Shown here: positions 18,367 through 26,894 of the stretch, piece by piece | Numbering within the stretch: the first letter of the stretch is position 1 | How the letters are laid out: each line of letters starts with the position of its first letter | Assembly (NCBI GenBank): GCA_015488115.1 | Contig: WFOK01000013.1 | Span: 1-64,000, forward strand | Reading direction: 5' to 3' | Source: Mariprofundaceae bacterium | GTDB lineage: Bacteria > Pseudomonadota > Zetaproteobacteria > Mariprofundales > Mariprofundaceae | DNA: 64,000 bases | Program-made: the position numbers and the translations under genes | The notes under the pieces: generated by a model | Seen by the model: the letters and a program-made list of their open reading frames with translations, nothing else | Databases searched by the model: none | What the model was told of the DNA's origin: nothing

Positions 18367-19119
18367 TCAGCTGCCCATCAACGAGGCATTCTGTTTGAGC
18401 ATGCCCTGCAGGGTTCTGACATAGTCTGAGCCCCGCTCCGAATAATGAGTCAGACCGGTGGCCAGCGTCAGCGCATCGGGCTCCTGGCCCATGCGCCTTT
18501 TCATGGCACGTAACTGGCGGAACCGGGCATAGGCCGGCAAAGTGTTCAGATTGTGCATGTAGCTGCGAACCGAATCCTGCATGGAGGCAAAACGCTCAAC
18601 CTCGTGCGTGGCTCCGGGCCTGCGACTGCGGGGCACAATGCCACAGCCCTTGGTGAAGCACCATTCGCCAAAGTAATTGTTGCCTTCGCGAGCAAACCTC
18701 GAGCTTCCCCATGCCGATTCATTGGCCGCCTGAACGAGCACGAGTCCTGCGGGAATGATGTCAACACGGGCAAGCAGGGCATCCCAGCTTTCCTTCCTGC
18801 TCCAGTCCGGCGTGCCCAGGCCATAGTCCCTGGCCAGTTCATTGAGACGGAGCCGGTCCAGATATCCTATGCTCCCACGGCGTCGCAACTTCAGCACATA
18901 CTCTCTCTGCTTGAGAATGCGCGCGTTTTCCCTTTCCACGGCAGGGCGCATGAACGCGAAAAAACGCTTCTTCTTGGCCGTCGCATCATCATGCCCCTCT
19001 TTCGCGGGTGATGGAGAAGACACGGAGCCCCCTTGCTGCAAGGCGCATGAACTGATCAGCACGGAAACAATGAGGACCGTGGCAAATCCGCGGCATGACA
19101 ACAACCGTAGCCTCTTCAT
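18367..19119 (-). CDS. Bax-like glucosaminidase-domain lipoprotein
   Basis: A 250-residue protein of the Bax/FlgJ-C/LytG glucosaminidase family (PF01832-like), expected to cut peptidoglycan glycan strands. The signal sequence ends in LISSC (Cys27), a lipobox. The catalytic-domain hallmark QAANESAWGSSRFAREGNNYFG carries the presumed catalytic Glu, and YMHNLNTLPAYARFR follows as in E. coli Bax. It converges with the AEC transporter gene. Confidence 0.86.
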   Translation of the reverse strand: MKRLRLLSCRGFATVLIVSVLISSCALQQGGSVSSPSPAKEGHDDATAKKKRFFAFMRPAVERENARILKQREYVLKLRRRGSIGYLDRLRLNELARDYGLGTPDWSRKESWDALLARVDIIPAGLVLVQAANESAWGSSRFAREGNNYFGEWCFTKGCGIVPRSRRPGATHEVERFASMQDSVRSYMHNLNTLPAYARFRQLRAMKRRMGQEPDALTLATGLTHYSERGSDYVRTLQGMLKQNASLMGS

Positions 19120-19199
19120 GACAAACCTCCTTGAGTGGCTTGCAAGGAAGTCTGCATTGCGGGCATGCGACCGCTGTGCCGGGTATCACAAAGATGCTC

Positions 19200-19676
19200 C
19201 TATCCCCTGGGATTGATGTCATCGGGCGGGCGGATGGCGACGGTATTGCGAATCATTGTACACGTCTTGCCATCTGCGCGGACATAGCGCATCTCGAATG
19301 TCGGGGTCGAGCGGCCACGTCGCACAAGCTCATCCTGAATGGCCACCAGCCGGGATGGAGGCAGATCGAATTCGAGCACCAGATCAGAATTGCCGGGTCG
19401 GATGAAATCCAGGACCAACCGCCGCGTGGCGATCCGGTGACCGCTGAAATGCTGCAAGCAGGCCAGCGCAGGGATGGGATCCGCCAGGCAGGCCTGGAAG
19501 CCGCCAAACATGTTGCCCCAGGCATTGCGGGAGATGATGGTCAACGGCAGCAGGATGCGCACATGTGTCCAGTCCCTGCTTATCTCGATAATCCGGATAC
19601 GCATGAGCCAGAATGGGGGATACCATTTCAGCCGCAGGGCATTGGAAAACAGGCGCAGCCGGCCCCCTGGTCGCAT
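19200..19676 (-). CDS. DUF4442 hotdog-fold thioesterase-like protein
   Basis: A 158-residue hotdog-fold protein of the DUF4442/YiiD-C type, resembling acyl-CoA thioesterases. The N-terminal WYPPFWLMRIRI and NAWGNMFGGFQACLADPI (helix of the hotdog) are recognisable. The substrate is unknown. It begins one base after the stop of rhlB and so is probably co-transcribed with it. Confidence 0.75.
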   Translation of the reverse strand: MRPGGRLRLFSNALRLKWYPPFWLMRIRIIEISRDWTHVRILLPLTIISRNAWGNMFGGFQACLADPIPALACLQHFSGHRIATRRLVLDFIRPGNSDLVLEFDLPPSRLVAIQDELVRRGRSTPTFEMRYVRADGKTCTMIRNTVAIRPPDDINPRG

Positions 19677-19677
19677 G

Positions 19678-20964
19678 CTATCCCTGCGGCAGGTGTTTTC
19701 GGCGGGGGCTCCTGGACCTGCGCCGGGGTTTTCCCACCCGGGGGCGATCGCACCGGTCCGGTTTTCTCATGCCTTCGGGAATGGCCTCGGGATGGGTCGG
19801 CTCGCCAATGTTCAGCATATGATCCTCGATGCTCCGAACCGGAATGGAATGGCCGATATAGGCCTCGATGTCGGGCAAGCCGAAACAGTAGCGTTCACAG
19901 GAAAAGGAAATGGCCTTGCCCGTGGCGCCGGCCCTTGCCGTTCTACCAATGCGGTGGACGTAGTTCTCGGCCTCTTCCGGCAGATCATAATTGTAAACAT
20001 GGGTCACGTCGTCGATGTGCAGCCCGCGACTGGCCACATCCGTGGCCACCAGCAGATGCAGTCTCCCCTCGGAAAAATCCTTGAGAATGCGCATGCGCTT
20101 TTTCTGGCGCACATCTCCGGACAGGATACCGACCAGGAACCCGTACCGCGCAAGGGCCATGGCCACGGCTTCACCCGTCCTTTTCTCATTGACAAAGATC
20201 ATGCCCCGCTTGACATCTTCCTGCTGCAACAGATGGACAAGCAGGGGAAGCTTTTCTTCCATGGCCGTATGGAACAGGCATTCGCTGACGCCACTGGCCG
20301 TAATGTCGCCGCTTTCCGCCCGCAGCAGCAGCGGATTGTTCATGTGTTCGTAAGCCAGTTCGAGCACCCTGTGGGAAAGGGTCGCTGAAAAGAGCAATGA
20401 CTGTCTTTCATGGTACTTGGGCATTCGGCGCAACAGGAAGCGGAGGTCCCGGATAAAACCCAGATCAAACATGCGATCGGCCTCATCGATAACCAGCATC
20501 TCGGCAAGGCGCAGCGAATAGCAGCGCTTCTTCAGGAAATCGATGAGCCTGCCGGGAGTACCGATCAGAATGTCCACGCCCTTGTCAAACTGGCGCTGTT
20601 GCTTTTCATAGTCGATGCCGCCGTACACGGCATGAAGGCGCAGCTCAGTATGCCGGGCAAGCTTTTTTGCATCCTCATGGATTTGCACGACAAGTTCTCG
20701 CGTTGGCGCGATGATCAGGGCGCGCGGATGGTGCAGCTTTCGGCCAGGCTTGGGGGCATGGGCCAGCAGCCGCTGAATGATCGTAATCAAGAATGTCGCC
20801 GTCTTGCCTGTGCCTGTTCTTCCCTGGCCCGCAATATCCTTGCCGGCCAGGGCCTCCGGCAAGGCTATCTGCTGTACGGGGGTAAGATGTGTAAAGCCAA
20901 GCTCCGCAATGGCTTTCATCAACTGTGGGGCAAGGTTGAGTTCATGGAATGCTGTAGGTTTCAT
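19678..20964 (-). CDS. rhlB: DEAD-box RNA helicase, RhlB-like
   Basis: A 428-residue ATP-dependent RNA helicase. The start motif FHELNLAPQLMKAIAELGF, Walker A GRTGTGKT, PTRELVVQI, DEAD (DEADRMFDLGF), SAT and HRIGRTARAG are present. DLGFIRDLRFLLRRMP is the RhlB subgroup signature; RhlB is the degradosome helicase in gammaproteobacteria. The C-terminal 25 residues are Arg-rich. ATG 20964 is preferred over an earlier in-frame start, matching the family N-terminus. Confidence 0.9.
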   Translation of the reverse strand: MKPTAFHELNLAPQLMKAIAELGFTHLTPVQQIALPEALAGKDIAGQGRTGTGKTATFLITIIQRLLAHAPKPGRKLHHPRALIIAPTRELVVQIHEDAKKLARHTELRLHAVYGGIDYEKQQRQFDKGVDILIGTPGRLIDFLKKRCYSLRLAEMLVIDEADRMFDLGFIRDLRFLLRRMPKYHERQSLLFSATLSHRVLELAYEHMNNPLLLRAESGDITASGVSECLFHTAMEEKLPLLVHLLQQEDVKRGMIFVNEKRTGEAVAMALARYGFLVGILSGDVRQKKRMRILKDFSEGRLHLLVATDVASRGLHIDDVTHVYNYDLPEEAENYVHRIGRTARAGATGKAISFSCERYCFGLPDIEAYIGHSIPVRSIEDHMLNIGEPTHPEAIPEGMRKPDRCDRPRVGKPRRRSRSPRRKHLPQG

Positions 20965-21009
20965 GGGGAGCATGCTAGCCTGAATCGATGCGGGGGGCAC
21001 GCATGCGCG

Positions 21010-21038
21010 TTGCCATGCTGCCTCCGGCTGACTAGCTT
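21010..21038 (+). promoter_or_regulatory. Weak candidate promoter of the tRNA gene
   Basis: TTGCCA (-35) is followed after 17 bases by TAGCTT (-10, only three of six consensus bases), placing transcription start a few bases before the tRNA at 21054. The match is weak and seen only by eye. Confidence 0.25.
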
Positions 21039-21053
21039 CCGCCCTGGGTTTGC

Positions 21054-21130
21054 GGGCCCATGGCGCAATTGGTTAGCGCTGCCGGCTCATAACCGGTTGG
21101 TTCCAGGTTCGAGTCCTGGTGGGCCCACCA
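21054..21130 (+). tRNA. tRNA with CAT anticodon (Ile2 or elongator Met)
   Basis: A complete 77-base cloverleaf with encoded CCA. The acceptor stem pairs 21054-21060 with 21120-21126, the D stem is GCGC/GCGC, the anticodon stem GCCGG/CCGGT encloses loop CTCATAA with CAT at 21088-21090, and the T arm is CCAGG-TTCGAGT-CCTGG. CAT anticodons are shared by tRNA-Met and the lysidine-modified tRNA-Ile2. The G-rich acceptor and absence of initiator features exclude fMet, and I lean slightly to Ile2. Confidence 0.95.
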
Positions 21131-21158
21131 GTCCAATGCCGGATGTTTAGGGAAGGTC

Positions 21159-21392
21159 ATGAGCAGGATTGATGCGAATGAGATCAAACGCTTGGTGCTG
21201 GAACGCATGCCGGATGCGGAAGTCAGCGTGCGCGCCTATGCGGGGGATGACCATTTTGAAATGAGTGTCACCTCCCGCGCATTTGCAGGGCTCAGCCGTG
21301 TCGCCCAGCACCAGATGGTCTATGCGGCGCTGGGCGAGCACATGAAGGAAGCGATTCATGCCCTGAGGCTGAAAACAATGGTCAAGAAATAA
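21159..21392 (+). CDS. BolA/IbaG family protein
   Basis: A 77-residue BolA-family protein. The class II KH-like fold is suggested by the HFEMSVTSRAFAGLSRVAQHQMVYAAL core, in which the conserved His is the usual [2Fe-2S] co-ligand with a monothiol glutaredoxin. It lies 12 bases upstream of grxD, the classic partner pair in iron-sulfur delivery. Size and core are nearer IbaG/YrbA than E. coli BolA (about 105 residues). Confidence 0.88.
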   Translation: MSRIDANEIKRLVLERMPDAEVSVRAYAGDDHFEMSVTSRAFAGLSRVAQHQMVYAALGEHMKEAIHALRLKTMVKK

Positions 21393-21404
21393 CGGGAGAC
21401 CGCC

Positions 21405-21743
21405 ATGAGCGAAGACATTCTGTCGCAGATCGACAAAACCGTGAAGGAGCACGACATCGTGCTGTTCATGAAGGGAACCCCCGAGTTCCCGCAATGCGGT
21501 TTCTCGCAAAGGGTAGCGGCCATCCTTGACCGCATGGGGGTGACCTATGTAGCCATCAACGTGCTGCTGGACCCCCGCGTGCGCCAGGGCATCAAGGACT
21601 ACAGCAACTGGCCGACGATTCCTCAACTGTATGTCGGAGGCGAGTTCATTGGCGGCTGCGATATCGTGACGGAAATGTACGAATCCGGAGAGCTTGAAAC
21701 CCTGCTTTCCCCTTACCGCAACAAGGATCCGGTCACCGATTGA
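21405..21743 (+). CDS. grxD: Monothiol glutaredoxin Grx4
   Basis: A 112-residue monothiol glutaredoxin that binds a shared [2Fe-2S] cluster and passes it on. The active site is CGFS (in [10 protein letters not shown]), with KGTPEFP before it, and the glutathione-binding [19 protein letters not shown] motif follows. A GGGAGACC ribosome binding site precedes ATG 21405. It forms a two-gene unit with the BolA-family gene. Confidence 0.95.
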   Translation: MSEDILSQIDKTVKEHDIVLFMKGTPEFPQCGFSQRVAAILDRMGVTYVAINVLLDPRVRQGIKDYSNWPTIPQLYVGGEFIGGCDIVTEMYESGELETLLSPYRNKDPVTD

Positions 21744-21918
21744 TGCATCTGTTCGGACGATGCCTTCAGCCATGAATCAGGCAAGGGTACGTCACTTCAC
21801 TGAGCTGGTTTCCTGACCATCCTCCTGAAACGTGGGCTGCTCACTCGAAGCCGGCACAGACAGGCAGGGCACATCACTCACGTCATGAGAACTGAGTCCG
21901 CTGATTGCGGCGCGGGAT

Positions 21919-23223
21919 TCATTGACACCAGGCCTGCTGCTCCGGCGTAAGCTTGGACTTGAGCCCTGCGCAGTAGGCCGATGGGATCGCGGCAATCTGC
22001 TCCTTGCCCATCGCATGCAACACATCCACGGGAATCTGACTGTACCACCATCCATGGTTGATGCTCGCTATTTGAGCCGGGGTCATCGATGACACCCAAG
22101 ATGGTTTCTTCTGCAAGACCGACACCACCGCCGGGCCGGAGATCGCAGCCCGCTGTTCCGGCGTCAGCCAGGCAAGCTTGGATGCCGGCAGTGTGCCCGC
22201 CGCCGGACCAACCCCCTTCGGATCCAGTGCCTGCAATTGGGCCTTTGTCAGTTGCGTTCCATATCCGCTGACAACCTTGCCCACCCAATATGGATGACTG
22301 ATGGAGGAAAGCTGCGATGGTGACATCTGAGACAGCAAATCCGGACGCTTGTCAAGCAGGGTTGCAATCGGCCAGCCCCCCTTGATCGTCGAAAAATACT
22401 GCTTGGGCACCCATGACAACTGGCTCTTGCTCAGAAGCCAGACATTCGGCGCCAGCAATTTCGGGTTTATCGCCAAGGCCCCCAGCAATTGCTGCTTCGA
22501 CAGATCCTGCGCATGTTTGCGCATGAACTCGAACATCCAGTACCCGTGGCTGATTCCGGCAATCTGCTCCGGCGTCAGGTACTTGATGTATTTGGACGGA
22601 ATCGACGGAAATTGCTCTTGCTTCATTGCACGGATCTTTTCAGCCATTTTTCGTTCGGCCAGTTGCTCTGGCGTCAATGCCGCAAGCTGTTCCGCCGAGA
22701 GCCTTGCGAAATCTGCAGCACTCATCATCGCAATCTGCTCGGGTGACAGCTTCGCAATCTGTTCAGGCGTCAACCCCAGAATATCCGCGCCGCTGATTTT
22801 CGTCAGGTCCACACCTCCGCCGCCACCGGCCGCAGCCGAGCCCAGGGGCAAGCCGTAACTCGTCAGCGTGCGTTTCAGAGATGGGTGGCTGTTCGCATAC
22901 AGCGTCAGAGTCTCGCCGTCATTGCTGTAATACCAGTCCGGCTTAGCCGTCCAAGGATCCACAGGCAGGGCTTTCAGGTATCCTGCCTTGACAAGCTCAT
23001 CCAGCTTTCCCGTTCCCGGGCTGTAGTTCCGGTCCAGACCGTACCGATGCAAGGCCTGCACGATGTTCTCTTCCGCAGCCAACAGACGCGCCTTGTTCAC
23101 ATATTCGTGGTAAGCGTTCCATGCAATGCCCGCCAACACGGCCATGATCGCAACCGCAACCATCAGCTCCAGCAGCGTGAAACCATCCTGATGCTCGCCT
23201 GCAGAACCTGGACCCTTTGCCAT
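21919..23223 (-). CDS. GspG-like pseudopilin fused to LTPEQIA-repeat domain
   Basis: A 434-residue protein. The type IV prepilin signature is clear: cleavage after Gly14 (DG|FTLLELMVAV), Phe at +1 and Glu at +5, then a hydrophobic helix. Residues 35-125 resemble a GspG-type pseudopilin head (LDELVKAGYLKALPVDPW). A Gly-rich linker (133-137) leads to a 280-residue C-terminal domain of degenerate [LM][ST]xEQ[IL]A repeats, which ordinary pseudopilins lack. ATG 23223 has a GGAGAAGAG binding site. No other secretion or pilus gene is nearby, so the apparatus that assembles it is unknown. Confidence 0.85.
   Translation of the reverse strand: MAKGPGSAGEHQDGFTLLELMVAVAIMAVLAGIAWNAYHEYVNKARLLAAEENIVQALHRYGLDRNYSPGTGKLDELVKAGYLKALPVDPWTAKPDWYYSNDGETLTLYANSHPSLKRTLTSYGLPLGSAAAGGGGGVDLTKISGADILGLTPEQIAKLSPEQIAMMSAADFARLSAEQLAALTPEQLAERKMAEKIRAMKQEQFPSIPSKYIKYLTPEQIAGISHGYWMFEFMRKHAQDLSKQQLLGALAINPKLLAPNVWLLSKSQLSWVPKQYFSTIKGGWPIATLLDKRPDLLSQMSPSQLSSISHPYWVGKVVSGYGTQLTKAQLQALDPKGVGPAAGTLPASKLAWLTPEQRAAISGPAVVSVLQKKPSWVSSMTPAQIASINHGWWYSQIPVDVLHAMGKEQIAAIPSAYCAGLKSKLTPEQQAWCQ
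21922..22773 (-). repeat. Protein-level LTPEQIA repeat array in the pseudopilin
   Basis: Five octapeptides in tandem at residues 151-190 (LTPEQIAK, LSPEQIAM, MSAADFAR, LSAEQLAA, LTPEQLAE). More widely spaced copies follow at 216, 300, 353, 380, 405 and 425. Three of these run into ISHGYW, ISHPYW and INHGWW. A second recurring motif, IPSKY/VPKQY/IPSAY, sits at 208, 272 and 413. The array fills the whole C-terminal domain and is a protein repeat; the DNA copies have diverged. Confidence 0.85.
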
Positions 23224-23696
23224 GCTCTTCTCCGGCAGGAAGAACCAATGCCCAATTGGCTTCCTGAGCCAATGTTGTTTGCTCCCTAGTCCAGTCCTAG
23301 CATCCGGCATGCCAAGCCCTTGCTATTGCAAGGCCGATGATTTGGCTGGCATCGCAATCCCGCAACCAGACCCTTTCGCAGCAACCCCATCCCGGAAAGA
23401 AATAGATGCGGACACAATGACCTCAAGCTGCGCGTCTGACCCCACAAGTCAGCCGGGTGACATTTTTTCGCAGCCAAGGTGACAAAAAGCGTCAGCCATC
23501 CGGTCGCAACATCATGGGAATGGCCACATACCGAACCGGCATGCATGCAACGGCAAATCAAGGGATTGAGCCTTGCCGGAAAGTGCAGAAATGGTTATAA
23601 GTTCATGCTGTCAATGATGACGCTGTATATGGATGCAACACTGTTCTGGTCCCGTGCAAAATGCCGCCGACCCCGTCGTCTGGCAGGGGTGCTGAG
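23224..23696. other. Intergenic region between pseudopilin and rpoN
   Basis: This 473-base divergent spacer must hold the promoters of both neighbours. The lptA/lptB genes that usually precede rpoN in related bacteria are absent. Apart from the candidate rpoN promoter I see no gene, RNA or strong hairpin; short open frames here have no recognisable content. Confidence 0.55.
23573..23601 (+). promoter_or_regulatory. Candidate sigma70 promoter of rpoN
   Basis: TTGCCG (-35) and TATAAG (-10, five of six) are separated by 17 bases, leaving a leader of about 90 bases before the rpoN ATG. Identified by eye only. Confidence 0.35.
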
Positions 23697-25067
23697 ATGA
23701 AGCTGTCGCTGAGCAACCGTCTTTCCCAGAAGCTTGCCCTGACGCCCCGAATGGCCATGAGCCTGAAGGTGCTGGCGATGAACAGAATCGAGCTGGATCG
23801 GTATCTCGAGGAATGCGTCGAAAGCAATCCCCTGCTTGAAATCGAGGCCCCGGAGCAGGTTGAGGAGAACCAGCCTCAAAGAGCCCTCGTGGAACAGGGT
23901 GGGGATGATCGCTGGGAGCAGATGTATCGCCCGCTGGATGATGCAGAGCCTCTTGACCGATTCGCCCATGTTGCAGAACGCCCCTCCCTGTATGAATCCC
24001 TGATGCGGCAACTCGACCGTCAGCCGATGCCCGAGGACGACCGCCGGATTGCCCACGCCATCGTTGACGCCCTGGACGAGGACGGGCTGTTCCGGACCGA
24101 TATTGCCGCCTTTGCAAAAGAACACCAGACGAATTCAGGGCATGTCGAGCGCGTGCTTATCGAGCATGTTCAGCAGCTTGAGCCTTCGGGCATCGGCGCC
24201 CGCAATCTGACGGAATGTCTGTTACTGCAACTGGATCCTGACGAGCCTGTGGACAGGCTGGCCTCAACCCTGCTCGTGCATTTCCGGGAACGTCTGGACA
24301 TGGATCGCGCCGAGCTGGCGCAGGAGGTGGGGGTTTCCACTCAACAGATCGAGGCTGCATTCGAACGCATGCGCCGGCTGGATCCCTTCCCCGGCCATGA
24401 TGCCGGCGGCCAGGAAAACATTTATATCGAACCGGAAATCGTGTTCCAGCGCAATGAAGAATGCGGATTCGACGTCATCGTGCCGCGCTCGGCGCGCTAC
24501 AGGCTCCGCATTCATGACCGCTGGTCGGAAAGTGAGCTGAGCGATGCGGACAGAGCCTATGTCGAACGCGCACTGCGCGAGGCAAGGTGGTTGATGCAAT
24601 CGCTATCCCAACGACGGGAAACCCTGCTCAAGCTCGGCATCAGCCTGGCCAGGCGGCAGCGCCGCATGCTTGAGTCCGGTTTTCTCGCGATTCAGCCTTT
24701 GACCATGCGGGAGGTCGCCGAGGACATCGGCGTGCATGAATCGACCATTTCCCGGGTTGTGCAGGGGAAATATGCCGGCACGCCCTTTGGCATTATCCCG
24801 CTGAAATCATTCTTCTCAGCCGGACTGCAAACGCAGGATGGGCATGCCATTTCTACAAGCCAGGTTCAGCAGCGCATTCGCGCCCTGATCGAAACCGAGC
24901 CACCTGGCAAACCGATCTCGGATCAGAAAATTGCCGAAAGGCTCCGCATGGAGGGTATCGAGATCGCGCGCCGGACCGTGGCCAAGTACCGGGAACAGAT
25001 GGGGCTTCCGTCGAGCAGCCAGCGACGACGCAGGGTTGCGCGTCCGTCATCCCGGACAAGGAGGTAG
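23697..25067 (+). CDS. rpoN: RNA polymerase sigma-54 factor
   Basis: A 456-residue sigma-54. Region I (residues 1-50) has the Gln/Leu-rich start SLSNRLSQKLALTPRMAMSLKVL; the core-binding domain follows, and the C-terminus carries the HTH (LTMREVAEDIGVHESTISRVVQGKY) and the RpoN box RRTVAKYREQMGLPSSSQRR that reads the -24 element. ATG 23697 begins region I in the usual way; an earlier in-frame start adds only 12 atypical residues. It heads the hpf-ptsN-hprK-rapZ-PTS gene run. Confidence 0.95.
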   Translation: MKLSLSNRLSQKLALTPRMAMSLKVLAMNRIELDRYLEECVESNPLLEIEAPEQVEENQPQRALVEQGGDDRWEQMYRPLDDAEPLDRFAHVAERPSLYESLMRQLDRQPMPEDDRRIAHAIVDALDEDGLFRTDIAAFAKEHQTNSGHVERVLIEHVQQLEPSGIGARNLTECLLLQLDPDEPVDRLASTLLVHFRERLDMDRAELAQEVGVSTQQIEAAFERMRRLDPFPGHDAGGQENIYIEPEIVFQRNEECGFDVIVPRSARYRLRIHDRWSESELSDADRAYVERALREARWLMQSLSQRRETLLKLGISLARRQRRMLESGFLAIQPLTMREVAEDIGVHESTISRVVQGKYAGTPFGIIPLKSFFSAGLQTQDGHAISTSQVQQRIRALIETEPPGKPISDQKIAERLRMEGIEIARRTVAKYREQMGLPSSSQRRRRVARPSSRTRR

Positions 25068-25069
25068 AC

Positions 25070-25210
25070 ATGCTGCTCTCGATCACCGGCCATCATATCA
25101 AACCCATGCAGCAATGCGTGTTCGACCTCCGGCACTTCAGGCCGTCATTTGATCACATGCTTGATGTGCATGTGGCTCTCGGCAGCGAAAAGTGCCGGGA
25201 GGCGAAATGA
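25070..25210 (+). CDS. hpf: Hibernation-promoting factor, N-terminal part (split gene)
   Basis: A 46-residue frame beginning two bases after rpoN. It has the start of the ribosome-binding S30AE domain: LSITGHHIKP at the N-terminus, then SFDHMLDVHVALGSEKCREAK, which corresponds to beta strands 1-2 and helix 1. The frame stops at TGA 25208-25210 in mid-domain, where a complete HPF continues. The rest is in the -1 frame in the next feature. It may be a truncated or coupled half protein, a frameshift mutation, or a sequence error; on its own it would not fold as a normal HPF. Confidence 0.6.
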   Translation: MLLSITGHHIKPMQQCVFDLRHFRPSFDHMLDVHVALGSEKCREAK

Positions 25211-25455
25211 AGGTTCAAACGAGGATTTTGGCCCTGCGCGGGGAGGATGAAGCATTGCATGAAAACGAGCAGCCCGTACCGCTGGCCTGCGCCGAAATGC
25301 TTGCCAAACCGATGAGTGTTGACGAGGCTGTGATGCCATTGGAGCTTTCCTGGCGTGATGAACTGGTGTTTGCCGATCAGGAAAACGATCGGCTGAATAT
25401 CCTTTACTGCAAGGCGGATAACTCCGTCGGCTGTGTGGAGACGGAATCCGTCTGA
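25207..25455 (+). CDS. hpf: Hibernation-promoting factor, C-terminal part with dimerisation domain
   Basis: An 82-residue frame whose ATG overlaps the stop of the preceding half (ATGA) and which has its own strong GGGAGG binding site four bases upstream. Residues 1-32 (RILALRGEDEAL region) resemble the second half of the S30AE domain. From KPMSVDEAVMPLEL to the end it matches the C-terminal dimerisation domain of long-form HPF (consensus KPMSVEEAI.QMEL...NVVYRR.DG). A GTG at 25192 is an alternative start. Long HPF beside rpoN is more typical of alphaproteobacteria; here it is divergent and split. Confidence 0.65.
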   Translation: MKVQTRILALRGEDEALHENEQPVPLACAEMLAKPMSVDEAVMPLELSWRDELVFADQENDRLNILYCKADNSVGCVETESV

Positions 25456-25487
25456 GGGCGAATGAAAAAACCAGAGCAGGGAACATC

Positions 25488-25928
25488 ATGGCATTACTGA
25501 CCCCGGATCATGTTATCGTCGATTCGCATGCGCCCACAAAGAAGGCGATGATTGCTGAACTGGCCCAGTCCATTCGATCGATTGATCCCGATCAGGTTCT
25601 CGAGGTGGTCATGGCCCGAGAGCGCTTGGGCAGTACGGGAATCGGGCATGGCGTGGCCATTCCCCATGGCCGCATCCATGATCTTCTGCACCCGATCGTC
25701 GCGGTCGCCCGGCATCGCAAAGGTGTGGATTTCGAGGCCATTGACGGCGAGCCCGTGCACATCGTCGTGTTGTTGCTCGTGCCGGATGATGACAACCGGC
25801 AGCACCTGGAGCTGCTGGCCCACCTGGCACGTTTGCTTCAGCAGCCCTCTTTTCGCGAACAGATCATGCGCGCCACCGATGCCGAAAGCCTGGCGGCCCT
25901 TTTCCCGGAGATGATCCCGGCCTCATGA
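25488..25928 (+). CDS. ptsN: PTS IIA-like nitrogen regulatory protein
   Basis: A 146-residue EIIA-Ntr, the phosphate-accepting regulator of the nitrogen PTS. The phosphorylated His lies in GHGVAIPHGRIHD (about residue 66). The fold pattern (MARERLGSTGIGHG, HIVVLLLVP) is typical. It is preceded by an AGCAGGGAA binding site and overlaps hprK by four bases (ATGA). Confidence 0.94.
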   Translation: MALLTPDHVIVDSHAPTKKAMIAELAQSIRSIDPDQVLEVVMARERLGSTGIGHGVAIPHGRIHDLLHPIVAVARHRKGVDFEAIDGEPVHIVVLLLVPDDDNRQHLELLAHLARLLQQPSFREQIMRATDAESLAALFPEMIPAS

Positions 25929-26881
25929 GCAGCCCAGCCGGCATGTCCATCCGCGCCCTGCTCAAGCAGCAAGGTGCGGCCATGGATCTGCAGTTGCTGG
26001 CCGGCCGCTCGGGCCTCGACAGGATCATCGAGCATCCGCGTATCAACAAGCCCTCCCTGGCTTTCGCGGGCTTTCTTGATGATGTCGATGACTGCCGCCT
26101 GCAGGTTATCGGCAAGACAGAGCTGAAATATCTGGCCACGCGTAGCCCGGAGGACCAGCGGCGCGTGGTGGACGCCCTATTCGATCGCCATCTGGCCGGC
26201 GTGGTCGTGACCCGGGGTCTTGAGCCTCCCGAACTGTTGATACAGGCCGCTGAGCGAAGCGGGACACCGCTTTTGAAAACCTCGCTGGACACACAGACTT
26301 TCATATCTCAGATCATGCTGGTTCTCTCGCGTGCGCTAGCACCGGTCAGCCATCAGCATGGGGTTTACTTGGATGTGTTTGGCCTGGGCGTACTGTTGAT
26401 CGGCCCCAGCGGTATCGGCAAGAGCGAAATCGCGCTGGAACTGATTTCGCGCGGACACCGGTTGGTGGCCGATGACGTGGTGGAGCTGGTGCGCCAGGGG
26501 CCGGACATCATCGTCGGCCACAGCCCGGATGCATTGCGTTATCACATGGAAATCCGGGGGCTTGGCGTGCTCAACATCCGGGACATGTTCGGCGCGGCAG
26601 CCATCACCGATACCAAGCGCCTGCGCCTGGTCATCGATCTTGTTCCCTGGGAACATGCGAAGACAAGGGACCGATTGCCCATGAGTGAGGAGACATTTGA
26701 TATTCTGGGCGTCCTGTTGCCGAGGGTGTCGCTACCCATACGATCGGGGCGATCGCTGGCCATCCTGATCGAGGTCGCGACACGTCATCAGTTGATGAAG
26801 CTGAGGGGCATAGACAGCAACAAGGCCTTCATGGCGGATCTCGAGCGTCGCATCCAGCAGGGAGGATCTGAAAACCCATGA
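25925..26881 (+). CDS. hprK: HPr kinase/phosphorylase
   Basis: A 318-residue HprK that phosphorylates and dephosphorylates HPr on serine. The Walker A-like P-loop GPSGIGKSEIALELI (about 158-172) and the following RGHRLVADDVVE are family hallmarks, as is MEIRGLGVLNIRDMFG. The N-terminal half is the HprK-N domain. In this cluster its target is the HPr encoded two kilobases downstream, which has the matching serine site. Confidence 0.95.
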   Translation: MSSPAGMSIRALLKQQGAAMDLQLLAGRSGLDRIIEHPRINKPSLAFAGFLDDVDDCRLQVIGKTELKYLATRSPEDQRRVVDALFDRHLAGVVVTRGLEPPELLIQAAERSGTPLLKTSLDTQTFISQIMLVLSRALAPVSHQHGVYLDVFGLGVLLIGPSGIGKSEIALELISRGHRLVADDVVELVRQGPDIIVGHSPDALRYHMEIRGLGVLNIRDMFGAAAITDTKRLRLVIDLVPWEHAKTRDRLPMSEETFDILGVLLPRVSLPIRSGRSLAILIEVATRHQLMKLRGIDSNKAFMADLERRIQQGGSENP

Positions 26882-26894
26882 CAAGGCGAATGGC

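Noticed and set aside
23479-23700. A 73-residue plus-strand open frame running into rpoN
   Set aside because: It overlaps the rpoN start in another frame, with no binding site or family resemblance.
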